The translations under genes and the position numbers were made by a program. The notes under the pieces were generated by a model. It made no database searches and was not told the DNA's origin. It saw nothing but the letters and a program-made list of their open reading frames with translations. Below, one piece after another: positions 25,491 to 33,376 of a stretch of 64,000 nt of DNA. Each line of letters opens with the position of its first letter. The stretch's first letter is position 1. Source of the stretch: Lutibacter sp. (GTDB lineage: Bacteria > Bacteroidota > Bacteroidia > Flavobacteriales > Flavobacteriaceae); NCBI GenBank assembly GCA_021647265.1, contig JAKIVA010000009.1:4294-68293 (forward strand), written 5' to 3'.

Positions 25491-26693
25491 ATGAAGATAG
25501 GAATTATTAAAGAAAGAAAAAATCCACCTGATAGAAGAGTTGTGTTATCTCCAAAAAAATGTAAAGAATTACTTCTTGAATATCCAAAATTGGAAATTAA
25601 AGTTGAAAGTTCTGAAAGTCGTTTTTTTACAGATGATGATTATAAAAAAGAAGAAATAGAAGTGGTAAATGATGTATCAGATTGTGATGTTTTATTAGGG
25701 GTAAAGGAAGTTCCAATTTCTAACTTAATACCCAATAAAAAATACTTTTTCTTTTCTCATACTATAAAAAAACAAGCATATAATAGGAATTTATTAAGAG
25801 CTATTTTAGATAAAAATATTGAATTGTATGACCATGAAACTATAACAAATGAAAAAGGGATAAGATTGGTTGCTTTTGGTAGATATGCAGGAATTGTTGG
25901 TGCTTACAACGGTTTTAGAACCTATGGTTTGAAATTTGAGTTGTTTAATTTACCAAAGGCTGAAGTTTTACACGACCAATTAATGTTAATTGATGAACTG
26001 AAAAAAATACAGCTACCAAATATAAAAATTGTTTTAACAGGAAAGGGAAGAGTAAGTAATGGAGCAAAAGAAATGTTTGACGGAATGGGATTGAAGGAAG
26101 TCTCAGTAGATGAATTTTTAACACAAACTTTTAATGAACCAGTATATGTGCAGATTGATGTGTTAGATTATAATAAAAGAAAAGATGGCCAGATAATCAA
26201 TGAAGTAGATTTCTTTAACAATCCGCAAGAATACGAAGGTGATTTTATGCGTTTTGCCAAAGTGGCTGATATGTATATTGCATGTCATTTTTACGGAACA
26301 GGATCTCCGTATATATATACACGTGAAGATGCTAAATCAGCTAATTTTAATATAAAAGTTGTAGCTGATATCAGTTGTGATATTGATGGCCCAGTTGCTT
26401 CAACCATTCGTCCTTCAACCATAGCGAATCCAATTTACGGTTACCACCCAAAAACAGAACAAGAAGTAAACTATAAAAATGAAGATGCAATTGCCGTAAT
26501 GGCAGTTGATAATTTACCTTGTGAACTTCCTAAAGATGCTTCCGAAGGATTTGGAGATAGTTTTGCCAAATATGTTATTCCTGCATTTTTTAATAATGAT
26601 AAAGATGGTGTTTTGGAAAGAGCCAAAATGACAGAAAACGGGAAATTAACTCAACGGTTTAGTTATTTGCAAGATTTTGTAGATGGAAAATAA
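25491..26693 (+). CDS. NAD(P)-dependent oxidoreductase, saccharopine/alanine-dehydrogenase-like
   Basis: 400 residues. The N-terminal MKIGIIKERKNPPDRRVVLSP is the AlaDh/PNT-type substrate domain start, with conserved Lys/Arg residues, and VLLGVKEVP, FFFSHTIKKQ and ELYDHETI follow the LYS1/AlaDh layout. A Rossmann-like segment is IKIVLTGKGRVSNGAKEMF, and the C-terminal part has VVADISCDIDGPVASTIRPST. Homologues in Flavobacteriia are usually annotated as NAD(P)-dependent oxidoreductases; the true substrate (saccharopine, alanine or another amino acid) is unknown. The last codons overlap the start of the DUF3820 gene, so the two are co-transcribed. Confidence 0.75.
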   Translation: MKIGIIKERKNPPDRRVVLSPKKCKELLLEYPKLEIKVESSESRFFTDDDYKKEEIEVVNDVSDCDVLLGVKEVPISNLIPNKKYFFFSHTIKKQAYNRNLLRAILDKNIELYDHETITNEKGIRLVAFGRYAGIVGAYNGFRTYGLKFELFNLPKAEVLHDQLMLIDELKKIQLPNIKIVLTGKGRVSNGAKEMFDGMGLKEVSVDEFLTQTFNEPVYVQIDVLDYNKRKDGQIINEVDFFNNPQEYEGDFMRFAKVADMYIACHFYGTGSPYIYTREDAKSANFNIKVVADISCDIDGPVASTIRPSTIANPIYGYHPKTEQEVNYKNEDAIAVMAVDNLPCELPKDASEGFGDSFAKYVIPAFFNNDKDGVLERAKMTENGKLTQRFSYLQDFVDGK

Positions 26694-26901
26694 CCAACAA
26701 CATTTGTTAGAAAAACTAGCAAATACTAAAATGCCTTATGGAAAATATAAAGGAAAGTACTTAATAGATTTACCTGAACACTATATTGTGTGGTACCATA
26801 ATAAAGGATTTCCTTCTGGGAAATTTGGAGAAATGCTACATTTAGTTTATGAAATACAGTTAAATGGACTGGAAGATTTAGTGCGTAAATTAAAACTGTA
26901 A
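26683..26901 (+). CDS. DUF3820 family small protein
   Basis: 72 residues. The core MPYGKYKGKYLIDLPEHYIV and WYHNKGFPSGKFGEML matches the DUF3820 pattern, a short fold related to a C-terminal module of some exonucleases and found alone in many Bacteroidota. The biochemical role is unknown. Its ATG lies 11 bp inside the preceding oxidoreductase gene, which suggests translational coupling. It ends only 21 bp before the convergent membrane-protein gene. Confidence 0.75.
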   Translation: MENNQQHLLEKLANTKMPYGKYKGKYLIDLPEHYIVWYHNKGFPSGKFGEMLHLVYEIQLNGLEDLVRKLKL

Positions 26902-26922
26902 AAATTAAGGGTTGGTAAAAAA

Positions 26923-27483
26923 TTATATACTGTTATAATAAATAATACCATAACAGATATGATAAATACCAAAAGCTACACCCCATAAAATAAACGAATA
27001 ACAGGAAAAAATTAATGCTAAAATTCCATTAAAAATAAAGAGAATACCTAAAATTTTTGTAGAACCTCTTGTGAATTTATTAGCTAAAAAAGTTGCAATT
27101 CCATAAAGTATTAGGGAAGCAGGTATAATCAATTTTAACACACCTATAACCATGATGTAATAGAGAATAATCCCTCCAAAAAATAGGTGAATTAAATAAA
27201 TACGCCTAATTTGTTTTGCATTTAACTCCCATTTTTTTGAGTTACTTTTTTTTCTTTTCTTATTCATAAATACTATTAAAATGTAAGAAAAGAGCATAAA
27301 AAAGAAGCAAATAGCAATTAATAATAGTTGAAAAAAGGAGATTGGTAATAGTGATACTCCTTTTGAAGCAGAAAGGTATTGATTTAGAATATCGTTTATG
27401 AAATATATAAAGAAGAGAGATAAAATACCGAATATAATTCCCGTAACTCCTTCTAAAGATAAATTGTGAATTTTTGTGTTCAA
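26923..27483 (-). CDS. Membrane protein of unknown function
   Basis: About 186 residues with five hydrophobic helices (GIIFGILSLFFIYFI, FFQLLLIAICFFFMLFSYI, LIHLFFGGIILYYIMVIGVL, ILGILFIFNGILALIFS, and a last one near the C-terminus) and a strongly basic loop (NKKRKKSNSKKWELNAKQ). I do not recognise the family. The only possible start codons are TTG at 27483 or CTG two codons earlier, because an in-frame stop lies just upstream and the next ATG is near residue 72; TTG is the best choice. It is divergent from nrdJ. Confidence 0.5.
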   Translation of the reverse strand: MNTKIHNLSLEGVTGIIFGILSLFFIYFINDILNQYLSASKGVSLLPISFFQLLLIAICFFFMLFSYILIVFMNKKRKKSNSKKWELNAKQIRRIYLIHLFFGGIILYYIMVIGVLKLIIPASLILYGIATFLANKFTRGSTKILGILFIFNGILALIFSCYSFILWGVAFGIYHICYGIIYYNSI

Positions 27484-27651
27484 ATACAGTTAAAATTTAT
27501 AATTCTTTAAAGCTACAAAAAATAATAACGTAAAGTTTTTGAGTTTTCAACAATAAAATGTTATTAACTAATTTCAATAGAAGATAAAATAAATTTAAAT
27601 ATTCGATAATTTTAGTAACTCAAAATTTACCAAACAAAAACAATCTATACA

Positions 27652-30201
27652 ATGGCTGAACAATTAGTGTTTTCTAAGATATATACATTTAAAGAGGTGT
27701 TAAAGAGTGCTTTAGCTTATTTTAACGGCGATGAACTTGCTGCAACTACTTGGATTAACAAGTATGCTATGAAGAATAAAAAGGGCGAATTTTTAGAATC
27801 TACTCCCCGTGATATGCATCAAAGAATGGCGACTGAATTTGCCCGTATTGAAAAAAAATATTTAGGTAAAGAAAAAAGCACGGAAGGGTTATCAGCCTAT
27901 GGGAAAAAGCGTGAATTTTTATCAGAAGAAGCCATTTTTGAGATGTTTAAAGACTTTAAATATATCATACCACAAGGAAGTGTAATGTCATCTTTAGGGA
28001 ACAAAAATACCATTGCCTCTTTGTCAAATTGCGTAGTAGTTCCACCTGTTTACGATTCTTATGGAGGTATTTTTTATACAGATCAGCAATTAGCTCAATT
28101 ATTTAAACGTCGCTGCGGTGTGGGTGTTGATTTATCAAACTTAAGGCCAAGTGGAGCATCGGTTTCTAATTCTGCAGGAAGTACCACAGGAGCTGTTTCA
28201 TTTATGAATCGCTTTTCAAATACTACCAGAGAAGTCGCTCAAAATGGTAGAAGAGGAGCCTTAATGCTTACGATGGATATTGCACACCCTGATATTGAAG
28301 ATTTTGTAACCGTAAAACAAGATTTAACCAAAATTACAGGAGCCAACATATCACTTCGTTTATCAGATGAATTTATGATTGCTGTTGTTAATGATGATGA
28401 TTTTACCTTACGCTGGCCAATTGATAGTAAAAATCCAAAGTATACTAAAACTATTAAAGCAAAAGAATTGTGGAATACTATAATTAAAAGTGCGCATAAT
28501 ACTGCTGAACCAGGTTTAATTTTCTGGGATCGTCAACATTTTTATTCAACGTCATCTATATACCCTGGGTTTAAAAATAGTTCTACAAACCCTTGTTCAG
28601 AAATTGCTATGCAAGGAGGAGATAGTTGTCGATTAATAGCAATTAATTTGTATAGTTTTGTTGAAAACCCTTTTACAGAAAAAGCGAAATTTGATTATAA
28701 AAAATTCTATAAAATAGCGTATGAATCACAACGACTGATGGATGATTTAGTTGATTTAGAATTGGAAGCTGTTGATAAGATTTTTAATAAAATAATGCAC
28801 GATAAAGAACCTCTTAATATCAAACAAGTTGAAATAGATACTTGGAAATTATTATATAAAACGGGTAAAAAAGGTAGGAGAACAGGTTTAGGTTTTACTG
28901 CGCTAGCCGATACCATGGCTGCTTTGGGTAAAAAGTTTGATACAGACGAAGCCATTGCAGTTATTGATGAAATAATGAAAACTAAATTTAAGGCCGAATT
29001 TGATAGTAGTATTGATATGGCAATAACTCGTGGTAAATTTGAAATATTTAATCCCGAAATTGAGAAATTCTCTGAGTTTGTACAAATGATTGAAAAAGAA
29101 TTTCCAGCAATTTATAAACGAATGATGAAGTACGGACGAAGAAATATTTCAATTAGTACTGTTGCTCCAACAGGAAGCTTGAGTATGTTGGCACAAACAT
29201 CATCGGGAATTGAACCAGTTTTCTTATTGTCTTATAAAAGAAGAAGAAAAGTAAATCAAGATGATGATAATGCCAAAATAGCCTATGTAGACGATTTAGG
29301 TGATGCTTACGAAGAGTTTGATGTATATCACCCGAAGTTAAAAACATGGATGGAAGTTACGGGTAAAACTGATTATAAAGAAAGCCCTTATAACGGTGCA
29401 ACAGCAACAGAGATAGATTGGGTAAAAAGAGTTGAAATGCAAGCTTTAGTTCAAAAATATACAACACACTCAATTAGTTCTACAATTAATTTAGCTTCAG
29501 ATGTATCAGTAGAAATGGTTGGAGATATTTATATTGAATCTTGGAAAAAAGGATTGAAAGGAATTACGGTTTACAGAGATGGTTCTCGTAGTGGAATATT
29601 AGTTTCGAATGATGACAAAAAGAAAAAAAATAATGAAGGTTGTTATGCAGATACAATTTTCCCAAAACGACCTAAAAAAATTGAAGCCAAGGTAGTAAGA
29701 TTTCAAAATGATTATGATAAATGGGTTGCTGTTGTTGGGGTGATAAATAATAGACCATATGAAGTTTTTACAGGAAAAATTGAAGATGCATTTATTTTAC
29801 CAGCTTGGTTAGAAAAAGGATGGGTTATAAAAAACAGAGATGAGAATGGAAAATCTCGTTACGATTTTCAATTTCTAGATAAACAAGGCTATAAAGTAAC
29901 TTTAGAAGGACTCTCAAGAACTTTTGATAAAGAATATTGGAATTATGCAAAATTAATTTCAGGAGTACTTCGCCACGGTATGCCAATACAATATGTTGTA
30001 GATTTAATTAATAATTTAAATTTATACGATGAAAATATTAATACTTGGAAAAATGGTATTGCACGTACATTGAAACAATTTGTAACAGATGGTACGCAGG
30101 CTGTTGATAAAAAATGCCCTGAATGTGGAGATCCAGATGGATTAATTTATGAAGAAGGCTGTTTGAAATGTAAAAATTGTGGACATTCTAAATGCGGATA
30201 A
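27652..30201 (+). CDS. nrdJ: Adenosylcobalamin-dependent (class II) ribonucleotide reductase
   Basis: 849 residues. Class II features are the N-terminal GSVMSSLGNKNTIASLSNCV with the first active-site Cys, RRCGVGVDLSNLRPSGA, the NPCSEIAMQGGDSCRLIAIN radical-site segment and VAPTGSLSMLAQTSSGIEPV. The C-terminal tail has a zinc-ribbon/redox Cys cluster (CPECGDPDG, CLKCKNCGHSKCG) that regenerates the active-site disulfide. It reduces ribonucleotides to deoxyribonucleotides with coenzyme B12, independent of oxygen. ATG start at 27652; no cobalamin riboswitch is visible in the 168-bp leader region. It is monocistronic, followed by a repeat-rich intergenic region. Confidence 0.93.
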   Translation: MAEQLVFSKIYTFKEVLKSALAYFNGDELAATTWINKYAMKNKKGEFLESTPRDMHQRMATEFARIEKKYLGKEKSTEGLSAYGKKREFLSEEAIFEMFKDFKYIIPQGSVMSSLGNKNTIASLSNCVVVPPVYDSYGGIFYTDQQLAQLFKRRCGVGVDLSNLRPSGASVSNSAGSTTGAVSFMNRFSNTTREVAQNGRRGALMLTMDIAHPDIEDFVTVKQDLTKITGANISLRLSDEFMIAVVNDDDFTLRWPIDSKNPKYTKTIKAKELWNTIIKSAHNTAEPGLIFWDRQHFYSTSSIYPGFKNSSTNPCSEIAMQGGDSCRLIAINLYSFVENPFTEKAKFDYKKFYKIAYESQRLMDDLVDLELEAVDKIFNKIMHDKEPLNIKQVEIDTWKLLYKTGKKGRRTGLGFTALADTMAALGKKFDTDEAIAVIDEIMKTKFKAEFDSSIDMAITRGKFEIFNPEIEKFSEFVQMIEKEFPAIYKRMMKYGRRNISISTVAPTGSLSMLAQTSSGIEPVFLLSYKRRRKVNQDDDNAKIAYVDDLGDAYEEFDVYHPKLKTWMEVTGKTDYKESPYNGATATEIDWVKRVEMQALVQKYTTHSISSTINLASDVSVEMVGDIYIESWKKGLKGITVYRDGSRSGILVSNDDKKKKNNEGCYADTIFPKRPKKIEAKVVRFQNDYDKWVAVVGVINNRPYEVFTGKIEDAFILPAWLEKGWVIKNRDENGKSRYDFQFLDKQGYKVTLEGLSRTFDKEYWNYAKLISGVLRHGMPIQYVVDLINNLNLYDENINTWKNGIARTLKQFVTDGTQAVDKKCPECGDPDGLIYEEGCLKCKNCGHSKCG

Positions 30202-30226
30202 AATAATTTTTGGTTAAACAAAAAAC

Positions 30227-30361
30227 ATGAGATCGTCTAAAAAGTCACAAAATTTGTCATTCTGAATTTATTTCAGAATCTCATCATACTGATTATCAAT
30301 TATTATAAGACCCTGAAAGAGGTTCAGGTTAACGTAAATTACACTTTTTAGACAGTCTCAT
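30227..30361. mobile_element. MITE-like element with 19-bp terminal inverted repeats
   Basis: A 135-bp element with no coding capacity. The left end ATGAGATCGTCTAAAAAGT (30227-30245) matches the reverse complement of the right end (30343-30361) at 17 of 19 positions. Inside are two further palindromes: ATTCTGAA (30259-30266) with TTCAGAAT (30272-30279), and CCTGAA (30312-30317) with TTCAGG (30323-30328). This is the structure of a miniature inverted-repeat element mobilised in trans by a transposase. The termini resemble those of insertion sequences that start GAGACTGTC, but I cannot assign a family. Confidence 0.65.
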
Positions 30362-30452
30362 ATTTTTTTAAGAGTCCAGTTGAGCAACATATTTTAAACC
30401 AAGAAGAGCCATATAAAGTAATTATGCTGTATATACGTACTGTAATTTTATG

Positions 30453-30478
30453 GATTCCTGCCTTAGCAAAAATGACCC
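30453..30478. repeat. Degenerate REP-like intergenic palindrome relic
   Basis: GATTCCTGCCTTAGCAAAAATGACC resembles the widespread intergenic repeat in which a TTCCTGCC arm pairs with a GGCAGGAA-type arm; here the right arm is decayed. It lies in the gene-free 618-bp interval between nrdJ and kdsA. The surrounding DNA (30362-30700) has no open frame of note. Confidence 0.35.
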
Positions 30479-30712
30479 CGTTTTTAACTGAAAAGCCTAT
30501 TCTCGATACTAATTTCAAGCCTAAAAAGCCTAAAATTCACTTGGATTGACGAAATTTCATCAAAATGCACAACGGGTTATATTTAAATATTTTTAAAGGA
30601 AACAAATTACGTTGATGTGGCCTTTGTAACGTGAGTTTGACGTAATAATCTACTTCAATTACAGATAATCAATATTTTAAATATAAAATTAAAACGCTAA
30701 TGCTACCTTGAG

Positions 30713-30748
30713 CGCAGTCGAAAGGTTTTTAAATAGGTTTCGACTGCG
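30713..30748. repeat. REP-like inverted repeat
   Basis: CGCAGTCGAAA (30713-30723) and TTTCGACTGCG (30738-30748) are perfect 11-bp inverted repeats around a 14-base spacer, flanked by CTTGAG on one side and TTAACCTGAC on the other. The GTCGAAA/TTTCGAC core is typical of short extragenic repeats in Flavobacteriia. It is about 70 bp downstream of the kdsA stop and could also act as its 3' hairpin. Confidence 0.55.
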
Positions 30749-30819
30749 ATTAACCTGACAAAGAGCTGATAATCAATGTAATTTTCTTTAGCATATACAT
30801 TTTAAAAAAGAAATCTAAT

Positions 30820-31641
30820 TTATTTAAAACTATTTACCGTTTTTCTAATAGCAACTAAGTTGCTTAATAAACCTTCTAAATATTTTAGGTTTAGCATATT
30901 TGCGCCATCACTTTTAGCAATAGAAGGATTAAAATGAGTTTCTAAAAATAAACCATCAACACCAACAGCAACACCCGCTCTGGCAATGGTTTCAATTAAT
31001 TCAGGTTTGCCACCTGTAACTCCACTATCCTGATTTGGTTGTTGTAATGAATGTGTAATATCTAAAATAGTTGGAGCAAATTGTTGCATTTCAGGAATTC
31101 CTCTATAATCAACAATCATATCTTGGTAGCCAAACATAGTTCCTCTATCGGTAATCCAAACTTTTTCATTGCCGCTATCTTTCACTTTTTGTACTGCATG
31201 TTTCATTGCTGAAGGACTCATAAATTGTCCTTTTTTTAAGTTTACAACTTTTCCAGTTTTAGCAGCTGCCACAACTAAATCCGTCTGGCGAACTAAAAAA
31301 GCAGGGATTTGTAATACATCTACATATTCAGCAGCTTTTGTAGCATCAGTAACGCTATGTATATCCGTTACTGTTGGAATATTAAAAGTTTTGGAAACTT
31401 TTTTCAAAATTTTTAACGCTTTTTCATCTCCAATTCCTGTAAAGCTATCAATTCTGGAACGATTGGCTTTTTTAAAACTTCCCTTGAAAATAAACGGTAT
31501 TTTTAGTTTGTCGGTTACTTTTAAAATGTGTTCAGCAATATGCAGTGCCATTTCTTCACCTTCAATAGCACAAGGGCCTGCTAATAAAAAAAAGTTGTTA
31601 CTGTCAGCGTGTTTTATGTTGGGAATTAGGTTTAAATTCAT
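30820..31641 (-). CDS. kdsA: 3-deoxy-8-phosphooctulonate (KDO-8-P) synthase
   Basis: 273 residues of the DAHP/KDO8P synthase TIM barrel. FLLAGPCAIEGEE, FIFKGSFKKANRSRIDSF, TVTDIHS, DRGTMFGYQDMIVDYRG and DITHSLQQP are KdsA signatures; the last includes the conserved QQP. It condenses arabinose-5-P with phosphoenolpyruvate to form KDO-8-P, precursor of the inner core of lipopolysaccharide. Start ATG 31641. A minus-strand TACATTTG at 31658-31665 is a plausible -7 element. It is divergent from the GH20 gene. Confidence 0.95.
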   Translation of the reverse strand: MNLNLIPNIKHADSNNFFLLAGPCAIEGEEMALHIAEHILKVTDKLKIPFIFKGSFKKANRSRIDSFTGIGDEKALKILKKVSKTFNIPTVTDIHSVTDATKAAEYVDVLQIPAFLVRQTDLVVAAAKTGKVVNLKKGQFMSPSAMKHAVQKVKDSGNEKVWITDRGTMFGYQDMIVDYRGIPEMQQFAPTILDITHSLQQPNQDSGVTGGKPELIETIARAGVAVGVDGLFLETHFNPSIAKSDGANMLNLKYLEGLLSNLVAIRKTVNSFK

Positions 31642-31795
31642 GGTTCATTATTTTAGGCAAATGTACATTTTTTTTGAGTTTCATAAAGGTAGGAAGTTTT
31701 AATATTGAATGTCTAACTAAGTTATAAAAAATATAAGAGACAGTTTTCTAGTATTATTTTACTTATTTTTGAGATTCAAGAAATTTAAAAATATT

Positions 31796-33376
31796 ATGAT
31801 CCTTAAAAAGTATTTAAATACAATTGTTATCTTTTTACTAGTTGCATTATTAACTTCATGCAAAGAAAATCCAAAAATGAATCTTTTAGATGAAGTACTA
31901 TTACCAAAACCAGTTTTAGTGAAGGCTACAGGAAGTTCTTTTGAATTAAAAAATAACACTAAGATTTTAATAAAAGGAGATTCAGAAGAATTATTACAAA
32001 TTGGAAAATATTTAGCAAATTTATTAAAACCAGCCACGGGTTTTAAGATAGAAGTTAAAACAACTTCAAAAAAAACAATTTCAAATAGTATTTATTTGGT
32101 GTTAACCAAATTGGAATCAAATTATGGAGAAGAAGGGTATCACTTAAATATTACAGACAAAAATATAATTATAAAAGCAAATAGTGTAAAAGGTATTTTT
32201 AGAGGAATTCAAACACTTCGTCAAGTTTTTCCTTCTGAAATTGAAGCGTTAAACCCTCAAAATAGAAAGTGGTTTATTGCTTCTGGTGAAATTTATGATT
32301 ATCCACAATTTAAATATAGAGGTGCTATGTTAGATGTGTCCAGGCATTTTTTTAAGAAAGAAGATGTAAAGAAATATATTGATATGATAGCAATGTATAA
32401 ATTAAATGTACTTCATTTACACTTATCTGACGATCAGGGATGGCGTATTGAAATTAAATCTTGGCCAAATTTAACTACTTACGGAGGTTCAACACAAGTT
32501 GGAGGTGGAAAAGGAGGTTTTTATACTCAAGAAGATTATAAAGAAATTGTAAAATACGCACAGGAAAGATATATCACTATAATACCAGAAATTGATATGC
32601 CAGGGCATACCAATGCTGCTTTAGCATCGTACCCTGAGTTAAATTGTGATGGTAAAGCAACAAAATTATATACAGGGATGAAAGTAGGGTTTAGTACATT
32701 ATGTACTCATAAAAAAATCACATATCAGTTTATTGACGATGTAATTAGAGAACTAGCAGCAATAACACCAGGGCCTTACATTCACATTGGAGGTGATGAA
32801 TCACACTCAACAAAAATTGAAGATTATGTTCCTTTTATAAATAAAGTACAAGACCTAGTAATAGCCCATGGAAAACAGGCAATAGGTTGGGATGAAATAG
32901 TGAGTGCAGCCATAAAACCAACCACAACGGTTCAATATTGGGGAAGACCTAAAAATGCATTGAAAGGCGTATCAAAAAATGCCAAAATTATTTTATCTCC
33001 TAGTGATAGAACTTATTTGGATATGAAATACGATTCTATTACAAAACTTGGCCTGAAATGGGCTGGGTATGTTGATTTAGATAAAGCTTATAACTGGAAT
33101 CCGTCAACCTTAATTTCTGGAATTACAAAAAAAGATATTTTAGGAATAGAATCGCCATTATGGACAGAAACGGTTACCAACATGGAAGAGGTAGAGTTTA
33201 TGGCTTTTCCACGAATTATTGGGCATGCAGAAATTGGGTGGACACCTGATTCTTTACGAGTTTGGGACGATTATAAAATGAGATTAAAAAAACACGCCAA
33301 ACGATTAAAAATAATGAAAATTAATTTTTACCCTTCAACTTTGATTGATTGGAATGAATCAGAATCAAAAGAATAA
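31796..33376 (+). CDS. GH20 beta-N-acetylhexosaminidase lipoprotein
   Basis: 526 residues. The N-terminus MILKKYLNTIVIFLLVALL ends in a lipobox (LTSC), so it is anchored in a membrane. The GH20b N-terminal domain precedes a TIM barrel with FKYRGAMLDVSRHFF, LNVLHLHLSDDQGWRIEI, IPEIDMPGHTNAAL and the catalytic HIGGDESH (Asp-Glu pair, near residue 333), followed by YWGRPKNAL and ESPLWTETV. These enzymes release terminal GlcNAc or GalNAc from chitooligosaccharides or glycoproteins by substrate-assisted catalysis. I prefer ATG 31796 over the in-frame TTG at 31769, because the former starts the lipoprotein signal. Its stop abuts the convergent macroglobulin stop with no gap. Confidence 0.92.
   Translation: MILKKYLNTIVIFLLVALLTSCKENPKMNLLDEVLLPKPVLVKATGSSFELKNNTKILIKGDSEELLQIGKYLANLLKPATGFKIEVKTTSKKTISNSIYLVLTKLESNYGEEGYHLNITDKNIIIKANSVKGIFRGIQTLRQVFPSEIEALNPQNRKWFIASGEIYDYPQFKYRGAMLDVSRHFFKKEDVKKYIDMIAMYKLNVLHLHLSDDQGWRIEIKSWPNLTTYGGSTQVGGGKGGFYTQEDYKEIVKYAQERYITIIPEIDMPGHTNAALASYPELNCDGKATKLYTGMKVGFSTLCTHKKITYQFIDDVIRELAAITPGPYIHIGGDESHSTKIEDYVPFINKVQDLVIAHGKQAIGWDEIVSAAIKPTTTVQYWGRPKNALKGVSKNAKIILSPSDRTYLDMKYDSITKLGLKWAGYVDLDKAYNWNPSTLISGITKKDILGIESPLWTETVTNMEEVEFMAFPRIIGHAEIGWTPDSLRVWDDYKMRLKKHAKRLKIMKINFYPSTLIDWNESESKE

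Noticed and set aside
27484..27651. Cobalamin riboswitch before the B12-dependent reductase
   Set aside because: The 168-bp leader is AT-rich and lacks the B12-box (GCCACTG-type) sequence and any long helix set.
31169..31702. 177-codon open frame antisense to kdsA
   Set aside because: It is the complement of highly conserved KdsA motifs; the composition is a shadow of the coding strand.
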